Positions 20,432 to 26,965 of a DNA stretch of 26,965 nucleotides are shown one piece after another. Position 1 is the first letter of the stretch, and each line of letters begins with the position of its first letter. A model generated the notes under the pieces. That model worked only from the letters and a program-made list of their open reading frames with translations. It ran no database searches and was not told the origin of the DNA. The DNA is from an uncultured bacterium (lineage in GTDB: Bacteria > Vulcanimicrobiota > Xenobia > Xenobiales > Xenobiaceae). Position numbers and translations under genes: made by a program. The stretch lies in assembly GCA_934621605.1 (NCBI GenBank), contig CAKTUZ010000032.1, forward strand, positions 1 to 26,965. Reading direction: 5' to 3'.

Positions 20432-21547
20432 ATGAGTGCCAGTCCGATTCTTGAAAGTTACTTGCAAGTTGTGCTCGATTATGGCGGCTCCGACCTTCAC
20501 CTTGAAGCCGGCGCCCCTCCAGCAGTGCGTATTAACGGCGATATAAAATTTTTAGAAGAACCTCCTTTAGAGAGTACACAGACTGAAGATATCCTTTTGC
20601 CCATTCTGTCAGAGCGTTTGTCTCAGGAGTTTCTTGATACCGGCAGTGTAGACTTTTCTTATGAAGTTGAAGGTATGGCTCGATTCCGTGTCAATTTCTT
20701 GTTGCAGAGTCGCGGCATGGGTGGAGTTTTCCGTATTATTCCCAACCGTATTCCTACTTTTGACGATTTGAATTTGCCTCCTATCGTCAATAATATTGCT
20801 CGCTTCGATAAAGGTCTGGTGGTAGTTACCGGTCCCACTGGTTCCGGAAAATCGACTACTTTGGCAGCTATTGTCAACCATATCAATCGGACCAGACGTA
20901 AACATATTATTACTATTGAAGACCCTATCGAATTTGTGCATAAATCCGATAAGTCCATGATTCAGCAGCGTGAGATTGGTACTCATGCTCGAAGTTTTAA
21001 CCAGGCTTTGCGTGCTTCTTTGCGTGAATCTCCAGACATTATTCTGCTGGGAGAGATGCGTGACTTGGAGACTATTTCCGAGGCCATTCGAGCCGCTGAA
21101 ACCGGTCACTTAGTGTTCGGTACTTTGCATACCAACTCCGCAGCTCGTACCGTAGATCGTATTATCGATGTATTTCCTGCCGAAGAGCAGGAGCAAATCC
21201 GTCAGATGCTTTCTCAATCTCTTAAAGCTGTAATTGCTCAGCAATTGTTGCGTACTCGCGACCGCAAAGGTCGTGTGGCTGTACAGGAAGTTATGTTGGT
21301 CAATTTCGGTATCGCCGGTCTGATTCGTGAAGCAAAATCAGCGATGATTCCTTCCTTCATTCATATGGGAGCCGAAGAAGGTATGCAATCTATGGATACT
21401 CACTTGATTGAACTTTGTAAGAGCGGCTGGATCGATACTAAGACAGCTTTCGATCACTGTATTGACCGTGGCGTTTTAACTCGTGCCGGTTTGGTTGATC
21501 CTGAAGAAGATGCTGCCGCTTCTACTTTGTCGGAAGAAGATGTATAA
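20432..21547 (+). CDS. pilT: PilT-family twitching motility ATPase, copy 2
   Basis: 371 residues, same architecture as its neighbour: N-terminal YGGSDLHLEAGAP, Walker A GPTGSGKST (134-142), ITIEDPIEFVH, SPDIILLGEMRDLET, AAETGHLVFGTLHT and a closing AGLIREAKSAMIPSFIHMG. The two are clearly paralogous but well diverged, comparable to the PilT/PilU pairing in other bacteria, although neither can be called PilU from sequence alone. All catalytic boxes are intact, so both should hydrolyse ATP. The acidic C-terminal tail (DPEEDAAASTLSEEDV) is absent from copy 1. AAGGAG (20412-20417) lies inside the end of copy 1, indicating one transcript and probably coordinated retraction. Confidence 0.93.
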   Translation: MSASPILESYLQVVLDYGGSDLHLEAGAPPAVRINGDIKFLEEPPLESTQTEDILLPILSERLSQEFLDTGSVDFSYEVEGMARFRVNFLLQSRGMGGVFRIIPNRIPTFDDLNLPPIVNNIARFDKGLVVVTGPTGSGKSTTLAAIVNHINRTRRKHIITIEDPIEFVHKSDKSMIQQREIGTHARSFNQALRASLRESPDIILLGEMRDLETISEAIRAAETGHLVFGTLHTNSAARTVDRIIDVFPAEEQEQIRQMLSQSLKAVIAQQLLRTRDRKGRVAVQEVMLVNFGIAGLIREAKSAMIPSFIHMGAEEGMQSMDTHLIELCKSGWIDTKTAFDHCIDRGVLTRAGLVDPEEDAAASTLSEEDV

Positions 21548-21577
21548 ATTTTCGCATTAAGGACGATATTCTTACAA

Positions 21578-21627
21578 AATACAGAAAGCGCTTTCTCCTA
21601 AGTCTGGGAGGGGGCGCTTTCTGTATT
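21578..21627. terminator. Terminator between convergent pilT2 and nucleoside kinase genes
   Basis: AATACAGAAAGCG (21578-21590) pairs perfectly with CGCTTTCTGTATT (21615-21627), with the stem continuing through C/G and wobble pairs inward. The best T-rich exit is on the minus strand (TATTTTG). Confidence 0.8.
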
Positions 21628-21642
21628 GAGGTAGATAAATCG

Positions 21643-23307
21643 CTAGTAGGCGAAGTTGGAACCGCCTATAAACTCGCGTAATAGCGAGTTAGAAGGAATA
21701 TCGTCGGGGAAGATAGGCACGAACAGATCCAAAAAACGTAGAAGTGGTTGGGCTCGCACCCTGGCAGGAGAGTTGCGAGGAACTTCCAGCAAGTAGCGCC
21801 AGGCGAAAGTTTTTAAAACGGCCGTTTCATAAACTAAAGCAGAGTTGAACATTACGTCGCAATTTTCTTGGAAGGGGAAAATGTTGCGCTGTTCGCCGCG
21901 GCGTACACTGGGCCAGCGGTCGATAGTATCGGCAGCGGAAGTTCCTCTGTAGCGGCGGTCGCGCACGATACGGCGCATCAAACGTGCATCCGAAGTGGGT
22001 ATGCGCGTATGCTCGTCGATAATAAGCTGAGTCAGAGCACTTACGAAGATGCGGAAGCGAGCACTGGTTGGCACGGCGTCGGCAATGGCCGGATTGAGAC
22101 CATGGATACCTTCAATAAGCAATATTTGATTTTCTTTGAGCTGCAGAGGTATGAACTTGTTGGCTGGAGCGCGTTTTCCGGCTTCAAAATCGTAACGGGG
22201 AGCCATAATTTTGCCACCCTCGGCTAAGGTTTGTAAATGTTCGGTAAGTAAGGGAATATCCAAGCATTCTAAAGCTTCATAATCAATATTGCCATGTTCG
22301 TCCATGGGACGATCTTCGATGTTGCGATAATAATCGTCCAAGCTGATTGTAACCGGATCGAGACCGGCTACTCTGAGCTGTACAGAAAGGCGTTTAAGGA
22401 AAGTGGTTTTACCGGAAGATGAAGGGCCTGCGATGCAAATGAGACGCAATTTATTCTTGCGCTCGGCAATTTGATCGGCTATTTGGATAATCTTCTTTTC
22501 GTGCAATCCCTCTTGGATACGAACAATCTCGTTGATACGGCCATTTAATATCGCTTCGTTCAGATCACCTACTGTAGCTACACCAATCATTTTATTCCAA
22601 TTGCGGTTTTCTCGATAAGCCGAGAATAAGCACATATTGGAATCTGGCACCGGCGCGGCTTGTTTGCTATTGAATCGGAGGAAGATACCTTTTTCATAAG
22701 CTGAAATGCGAATACCCTTACAATATCTGGTTGAGGGAGCAATGGGACCATATTGGATGACATGGAAATGATTTAAACTGGCTATAGGTACTTGAGAATA
22801 AGGCCAAGTTTCCAGGAGACGGATCATAGAACCGCTGCGATCATTGAGTAGGACGCAAGCCGTTTCCACGTTATGAATTTTTGTAGTGAATTTTAAGTCG
22901 GAAATAATAGCTTCGCTGACAGCTTTATCAATTTCTTCGGCTAATTTAGTAAAGTCTATATTTTTAGATAAGCCCTCTTCTGTGCTCACTAGCTCATAAT
23001 AGCAGCCTTGGTTAAAGGCTTGGCCAACTTGGAAACGGTAATTTTTAAAGTGAATGGCTAAAATGTAATCCAATAAGAGAGAACAAGTGCGGTTGAAAAT
23101 TTGGCGGCCTTCTCTGCTGTTGCGGAAGACGGGATAAAGATTGACGGGTACGCTCAGTGGAGTATTTAGTCCCACTACATCATTACTAATTAGACCGCCG
23201 ATAATATCCGGGTTTTTATCAGCACGCAGAGCCTCGCCCACAGTTGTTTTGGGAACGATGCTCATTACTTCATTGTTGACGATAATGTTTATATACTCTT
23301 CAGTCAT
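21643..23307 (-). CDS. TGS/ThrRS-like domain fused to uridine kinase-like nucleoside kinase
   Basis: 554 residues. Residues 1-60 are a TGS-like beta-grasp domain (YINIIVNNEV, KTTVGEAL). About 70-180 resembles the N-terminal/second additional domain of threonyl-tRNA synthetase (YELVSTEEGLSKNIDFTKLA). From about 285 a P-loop kinase of the phosphoribulokinase/uridine kinase type follows: Walker A AGPSSSGKTTF (about 291-300), substrate-loop SLDDYYRN, LLIEGIHGLNP and DARLMRRIVRDRRYRG. The fusion is a known nucleoside-kinase architecture in anaerobes and Thermotoga-like bacteria; it should phosphorylate a pyrimidine nucleoside with NTP. The longer ORF to 23394 is rejected because TAAGGG at 23315-23320 sits 7 nt before ATG 23307. 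The gene is a single unit. Confidence 0.88.
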   Translation of the reverse strand: MTEEYINIIVNNEVMSIVPKTTVGEALRADKNPDIIGGLISNDVVGLNTPLSVPVNLYPVFRNSREGRQIFNRTCSLLLDYILAIHFKNYRFQVGQAFNQGCYYELVSTEEGLSKNIDFTKLAEEIDKAVSEAIISDLKFTTKIHNVETACVLLNDRSGSMIRLLETWPYSQVPIASLNHFHVIQYGPIAPSTRYCKGIRISAYEKGIFLRFNSKQAAPVPDSNMCLFSAYRENRNWNKMIGVATVGDLNEAILNGRINEIVRIQEGLHEKKIIQIADQIAERKNKLRLICIAGPSSSGKTTFLKRLSVQLRVAGLDPVTISLDDYYRNIEDRPMDEHGNIDYEALECLDIPLLTEHLQTLAEGGKIMAPRYDFEAGKRAPANKFIPLQLKENQILLIEGIHGLNPAIADAVPTSARFRIFVSALTQLIIDEHTRIPTSDARLMRRIVRDRRYRGTSAADTIDRWPSVRRGEQRNIFPFQENCDVMFNSALVYETAVLKTFAWRYLLEVPRNSPARVRAQPLLRFLDLFVPIFPDDIPSNSLLREFIGGSNFAY

Positions 23308-23446
23308 TAAAATACCCTTACAAAAAATCTTCCTTAAAGCCGACGAAGCTTCCCTAAAAGAGCTCTGCCCGTGTGGCTTCGACGTGAAGAGCAAAAAACC
23401 GCTTTTGTGATTAAATGTTTTGTCAATCTAGGCAGATTAAGTTTGC

Positions 23447-23484
23447 AAAAAAAAAACTGCCGCTTGCGTAACGCAAGCAGCAGT
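23447..23484 (-). terminator. Terminator of the Hsp20 gene
   Basis: On the minus strand, an ACTGC-GCTTGCGT stem with mirrored partner (23456-23484, one mismatch) leads into a run of ten T (23447-23456). Confidence 0.88.
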
Positions 23485-23498
23485 CTCAACCTAAAACA

Positions 23499-23930
23499 TT
23501 ATTCTATAACAACAGCATTACCAGAAGAGAGCTTCTTTACGCCCTCCTTGGGAACAAGCACGGTAAGAACACCGGAATCGTATTTAGCTCTTACATCTTC
23601 AGGTTTCACATTGCCGACGTAGAAGCTACGAGAGCAAGCACCAGAATAACGTTCCTGACGCAAGATGCGTCCCTTCTTATCTTCTTCGTCTTTGTCAAGA
23701 CCTTTAGAAGCGCTGACAGTTAAATAACCGTCCTTGACGTTCAAGCTGATCTCGTCTTTCTTGAAGCCGGGCAGCTCAATAGCGAATTTGTATGACTTAG
23801 CGTCATCGGTTTCGTGAATGTCAGTCTTCATAAGGTTCCTCGCATGTTTACCAAACAGTGGATCACGACCTTCGAAGAGAGAACCAAAGAAATCATCAAA
23901 CATGTTTTCACCATAAATACTCGGTACCAT
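23499..23930 (-). CDS. Hsp20/alpha-crystallin small heat shock protein
   Basis: 143 residues. A short N-terminal arm (MFDDFFGSLFEG) is followed by an alpha-crystallin domain (about 37-128) with the hallmarks YKFAIELPGFKKDEISLNV, YLTVSAS, GRILRQERYSGACSRSF and the closing AKYDSGVLTVLVPK, then a short C-terminal tail with IXI-like VVIE. It is an ATP-independent holdase that binds unfolding proteins in oligomers. GGAGG at 23938-23942 with 7-nt spacing fixes the start. No CIRCE element is present upstream; an ACTGG-N6-CCAGT palindrome (23967-23982) is the only candidate operator. Divergent from the PucR-type regulator. Confidence 0.92.
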   Translation of the reverse strand: MVPSIYGENMFDDFFGSLFEGRDPLFGKHARNLMKTDIHETDDAKSYKFAIELPGFKKDEISLNVKDGYLTVSASKGLDKDEEDKKGRILRQERYSGACSRSFYVGNVKPEDVRAKYDSGVLTVLVPKEGVKKLSSGNAVVIE

Positions 23931-23966
23931 GACAGCGCCTCCAACTATACAATCTGTCCGACCTTA

Positions 23967-23982
23967 ACTGGCATATACCAGT
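23967..23982. promoter_or_regulatory. Palindrome upstream of hsp20
   Basis: ACTGG (23967-23971), CATATA, CCAGT (23978-23982). A short perfect inverted repeat 37 nt upstream of the Hsp20 start, in a 264-bp divergent region. It may be an operator; chance occurrence is possible. Confidence 0.35.
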
Positions 23983-24134
23983 ACCGCTAACACAAAAGCA
24001 CCCACCCTCATACTCTTATGCTCAGCGCACTAAAGCCGAGCGCATATGCAAAACTCAACGCTTCGAAAGGGAGGAAGTAAATCCTAAGCTTCGCTTCCAC
24101 CTCTCCTTCACGGTCACATTTTCGCTTCTTTTGC

Positions 24135-24163
24135 TTGATAACACAATGGGCAGTCGATACAAT
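24135..24163 (+). promoter_or_regulatory. Promoter of the PucR-type regulator
   Basis: TTGATA (24135-24140), 17-nt spacer, TACAAT (24158-24163), about 30 nt before the start codon. Confidence 0.65.
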
Positions 24164-24194
24164 AAAAATATAAATATTTGTGCTTTAAGCATAA

Positions 24195-25445
24195 GTGAAA
24201 GCGATGGCATTTATGGGAAGGACACATTGGGACAGTCGTTGCGTCGAAGCAATTTTGAGCGAGTTTTTCTCACGGGACAATTTGAAAAATCTTGTTGATG
24301 ATGTAGGTATGCTTCTGGAGTGTCCATTTCTCTTGTTGGATGATACTTTTCGCGTCGTGGCGCATTATCGGCCGCTTGGATTTTCTGATCCATTATATCA
24401 GGACGCTGTGCAGTGCGGTAAAATTACTTATGAAGTTGGGGCATTGATTAGTCAAAGTGTGGCACTCTGTTCCGGAACGGCAGATTATATACAACTTGAG
24501 GGAAGCGTCTACCGGCGTCGTTTTGTGCCTCTTATAAGTGCTGAAGTCAGGCTGGGATACTTTGTATGCATAGATGTTGATGAGCATTTACAGGATATTC
24601 CGGATCGAATCTGGCAAACTGTAGAACAGATTTTGGCCAAGCAAATGTTTATCGAAGCAAATCGACGTGATAAACCGTTTGGAACTGCTGAAGAAATTCT
24701 GATACATTTATTGGAAGGTGGCTTCTCGTCGGCACCTTATTTTCGTCTCCAAGCGGCTAATACGTATTTAAATGATTTCCGTCCTTTCGGCTTTGCGCTC
24801 ATTGATTTAGCTGCATACAACATATTAGAGTCGGGAAAACATTATCTTCTGGATGAGCTGAATGAAAAATTCCCCAATGCTCATTCTTTTTTGTACTGTG
24901 GAGAAGTGTTTCTGTTTTTGCAAAATAGATCGGAACTTAGGGAACTTTATGCATTAGCAGATAATTTACGCTTGAAAATCATCGTATTTGAAGGCTTGGA
25001 AGATTTATTCGCACTGCCTGCTTTATACTGTATTACCCATGAAGCGTTGGATCTGATGAAGGATGTACGGTTTAACGGTGGCAATGTCTGTACAGTTGCA
25101 CAATTACGTACACCATTGTTGCTAAAAAGTATTAAAGATCATCGCAATTTGATAGCTAAAGAGTTACTGGCCTTGGCTGCACACGATAAAGAGAAAGAAA
25201 CTCAATATTGTGAGACATTATACTATTATCTTACTTGTGGTCGCTCATTAAAAATGACTAGTGAGGCACTCTTCACTCATCGCAATACAATATTATATCG
25301 CATTCGTCGTATGCAAAACGATTATTCGCTACCTCTTGGCGATCCATCAGCTCATACTGGCCTTTTGCTTGGCGTATCCCTTATATTATTTGAGACGAAG
25401 GGGCCGGACTTCTTTCTGGCGCGTACAACAAAACATGTAGAGTAG
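24195..25445 (+). CDS. PucR/CdaR-type transcriptional regulator
   Basis: Up to 416 residues. The N-terminal part (about 25-150) resembles a GAF-like sensor (LLECPFLLLDDTFRVVAHY, FVPLISAEVRLGYFVCIDVD). A middle region of about 160-310 is GGDEF-like linker territory in this family. The C terminus carries the PucR HTH: about 349-380 reads SLKMTSEALFTHRNTILYRI, the characteristic recognition-helix sequence, followed by RRMQNDYSLPLGDP. Members sense metabolites and activate purine, sugar-acid or amino-acid catabolic genes. The target is not evident: its neighbours are hsp20 and a glycosyltransferase. GTG 24195 or ATG 24204 may be the true start; neither has a clear Shine-Dalgarno. Confidence 0.8.
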   Translation: MKAMAFMGRTHWDSRCVEAILSEFFSRDNLKNLVDDVGMLLECPFLLLDDTFRVVAHYRPLGFSDPLYQDAVQCGKITYEVGALISQSVALCSGTADYIQLEGSVYRRRFVPLISAEVRLGYFVCIDVDEHLQDIPDRIWQTVEQILAKQMFIEANRRDKPFGTAEEILIHLLEGGFSSAPYFRLQAANTYLNDFRPFGFALIDLAAYNILESGKHYLLDELNEKFPNAHSFLYCGEVFLFLQNRSELRELYALADNLRLKIIVFEGLEDLFALPALYCITHEALDLMKDVRFNGGNVCTVAQLRTPLLLKSIKDHRNLIAKELLALAAHDKEKETQYCETLYYYLTCGRSLKMTSEALFTHRNTILYRIRRMQNDYSLPLGDPSAHTGLLLGVSLILFETKGPDFFLARTTKHVE

Positions 25446-25483
25446 TTTTCTTCATGTATTCAATGATCGCGGGTGCAGATATC

Positions 25484-26710
25484 TTATAGTTGTTCTAAGG
25501 CGGCATGGACGACTTTTTCTACAGTAATGGAGCTTAGACAAGCTCCGCTTTTGCATAAGCTATTTTTACCATTGTAAGGACTTACGCAGGGGCTACACAG
25601 CCAATTTTCGTAGATAATGCGAGTTTTGCTGCCTAAGGGAGAAAACAGAGCCGGAGTTTCAGGTCCGTAAAGCACCACACTGGGCAAGTCGGCAATGGCA
25701 GCCAAATGAGCCGGACCGCTGTCGTTAGTTAAGAGTAAACGACAACGCTTATATAAGGCTAAAAGCTGAGAAAGAGTGGTGCGGCCGGTAAAATCGTAAA
25801 TGGGTGTATGAGGCAACAGTTCTTTTAATTTGATAGCTCCTTGATGCTCCGAATTTGTACCGGTCACTATAATGCTCAAATGGGGGTGCTGCTCTTTAAG
25901 CTGCTGTAGCACAGCGGCATATTTTTCCAGAGGCCAACGACGCAGCGGTAACATATCTGAACTGTTGGGGTTGACTACAATCAATTCACTATCTTGGGTA
26001 AGATTGCATTTTTTTAATTGTGCGTCGATATATTGCCAATCGGTCTCGGCAGGTTGATAATTAAAGGCAAAAGGCAAGGGAGTTTGTGGCGGCAAGGCCG
26101 AAGCGGACGGCTGCTGGGGGAAAGGCTCCTGAGTGGGATCGGCCCAAAGAGCGCTAACTAAAGTTAAATAAGCCTGAGAAGCATGTTGATGGGGATTATA
26201 TTGCACTCGGTGAGTAAGTAAATTACCTCTGTAAAGATGAGGGATATAGTAAGGATGCCAACCCAGACGGAACCCATGCGGGCAAGCCAGAAAAGCTAGC
26301 AGAGCTGAGGCGCGGGAAAAACCTTCACAATCGATAACTCCGCCTGGTTGCAGTGAGCGTATTTTCTTTAGAGCTTTAAGGCCGCTGGTAGTTAAACTGG
26401 TAAAATTGCTAGGATCGAGAGTCAACACTTGATCTTGAGGTACCACTTTTAAGGTAGTCAGCAATTCGGTAACTGGAGGAAAACCTAAGAAATAAAGCGG
26501 CGTGTTAGGAAGGCGGCGATGCAACTCTCGAATGGCTGGCTGAGCCAGCACCATAGCTCCCATTTCAGAGAGATGAATTATTAGAATGGGACGTTCTAGC
26601 TGAGCTTGGGTTAGCTTGCGGTGTTTTACAGAACCAGCTGCCAACCTGGCTAATCCACATAAGGGAGTTCCCACCCACTGATCCAAAAAGCGCATAGTAC
26701 TTATCTTCAT
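25484..26710 (-). CDS. Glycosyltransferase family 9 (heptosyltransferase-like) protein
   Basis: 408 residues. The first Rossmann domain opens with ILIIHLSEMGAMVLAQPAIREL (read from about residue 42), the GT9 donor/acceptor start. The second domain has VNPNSSDMLPLRRWP, IIVTGTNSEHQ, FTGRTTLSQLLALYKRC and the diagnostic NDSGPAHLAA, then VVLYGPETPALFSPLG. GT9 enzymes transfer heptose or related sugars from ADP-activated donors in lipopolysaccharide core assembly at the inner face of the cytoplasmic membrane. A Cys-containing C-terminal segment (NWLCSPCVSPYNGKNSLCKSGACL) is common in the family and may bind metal. The gene stands alone, convergent with the regulator, with a 38-bp gap and no recognisable terminator. 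It supports an outer membrane in this organism. Confidence 0.88.
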   Translation of the reverse strand: MKISTMRFLDQWVGTPLCGLARLAAGSVKHRKLTQAQLERPILIIHLSEMGAMVLAQPAIRELHRRLPNTPLYFLGFPPVTELLTTLKVVPQDQVLTLDPSNFTSLTTSGLKALKKIRSLQPGGVIDCEGFSRASALLAFLACPHGFRLGWHPYYIPHLYRGNLLTHRVQYNPHQHASQAYLTLVSALWADPTQEPFPQQPSASALPPQTPLPFAFNYQPAETDWQYIDAQLKKCNLTQDSELIVVNPNSSDMLPLRRWPLEKYAAVLQQLKEQHPHLSIIVTGTNSEHQGAIKLKELLPHTPIYDFTGRTTLSQLLALYKRCRLLLTNDSGPAHLAAIADLPSVVLYGPETPALFSPLGSKTRIIYENWLCSPCVSPYNGKNSLCKSGACLSSITVEKVVHAALEQL

Positions 26711-26896
26711 GAATGCAAACGCACCCCCGCCTACAGATTTGGGAGCTTACTGATTCAACGGTAACAGTCATTGCAGTTTCTATAAGCTATAGATACTTAA
26801 GCTCTCTACGTAGGCTTATATTCCCGTGCGCTCCGCAGTTAAAGGCGATTCTACCTTTTAAAAACAAAAAAGAGAATCTTGCAACTCCCTTAATTG

Positions 26897-26965
26897 TGGT
26901 CGGAGTGCCCGGATTTGAACCGGGGGCCTCTAACGCCCCATGCTAGCGCTCTATCCAAGCTGAGC
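26897..26965 (-). tRNA. tRNA-Pro (anticodon GGG), truncated by the window edge
   Basis: Read on the minus strand: D arm GCTCAGCTTGGATAGAGC, anticodon stem CTAGC/GTTAG with loop ATGGGGC (anticodon GGG), T arm CCCGG-TTCAAAT-CCGGG, 3' acceptor half CACTCCG, discriminator A and encoded CCA (26897-26899). The 5' acceptor strand lies beyond position 26965. Confidence 0.92.

Noticed and set aside
23308..23394. N-terminal extension of the nucleoside kinase
   Set aside because: The TGS-like domain begins right after ATG 23307, which has its own Shine-Dalgarno; the extension is not domain-like.
25446..25483. Terminator between the PucR-type and GT9 genes
   Set aside because: No stable stem with a T tract found in this 38-bp gap.
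26713..26946. Plus-strand ORF at the right end
   Set aside because: Its C terminus (VGVPGFEPGASNAPC) is the standard antisense translation of a tRNA.
1..26965. CRISPR array, prophage or integrative element
   Set aside because: No regularly spaced repeats, phage structural genes or integrase were seen; the only mobile DNA is IS605-type relics.

Overview
This 27 kb window reads as chromosomal DNA of an unidentified bacterium with an AT-leaning, low-to-moderate GC composition. The envelope signals are mixed. A family-9 (heptosyltransferase-type) glycosyltransferase, an alpha-2-macroglobulin-like surface protein and two PilT retraction ATPases suggest a diderm. A copper-amine-oxidase-N-type repeat protein and strong AGGAGG ribosome binding sites are more usual in Firmicutes-like or deep-branching lineages. 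I cannot fix a phylum from the sequence alone. No CRISPR array, prophage or rRNA gene is visible.

Layout. At 103-578 lies a self-contained tRNA unit: consensus promoter, two near-identical tRNA-Ile(GAT), one tRNA-Ala(TGC), terminator. A 1497-residue exported macroglobulin-like protein lacking the thioester motif starts 23 nt later and is followed by a small lipoprotein (602-5576). Facing it is a 1100-residue, signal-peptide-less, coiled-coil protein with a C-terminal CHAP/NlpC-P60-like domain (5700-9002, minus). From 9151 to about 9690 there are IS200/IS605 relics: an element end and a frameshifted, internally deleted tnpB. Next come a minus-strand CuAO-N repeat protein (9838-11241) and a plus-strand unit: opine dehydrogenase, EamA/DMT transporter and, after a terminator and a second IS-end scar, a fused two-domain ABC permease (11536-15720).

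The central minus-strand block (15806-18803) holds a complete zinc alcohol dehydrogenase, a half-length relic of the same superfamily, a two-segment membrane protein, an unrecognised 206-residue protein and a PRC-barrel-like protein. A roughly 540-bp gene-free interval precedes twin pilT genes (19348-21547). The right part has a TGS/ThrRS-like nucleoside kinase, an Hsp20 chaperone, a PucR/CdaR-type regulator divergent from hsp20, a family-9 glycosyltransferase and a tRNA-Pro(GGG) cut by the window edge.

How genes may work together. The opine dehydrogenase and EamA exporter are one nucleotide apart and resemble the synthesis/export half of opine-metallophore systems; the iron-type ABC permease behind them is compatible with uptake, but a nicotianamine-synthase-like enzyme, an ATPase and a binding protein are all missing here. 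The macroglobulin-like protein and its lipoprotein are probably a co-expressed envelope pair. The two PilT proteins form an operon without other pilus genes. Most other genes look like independent units separated by clear terminators.
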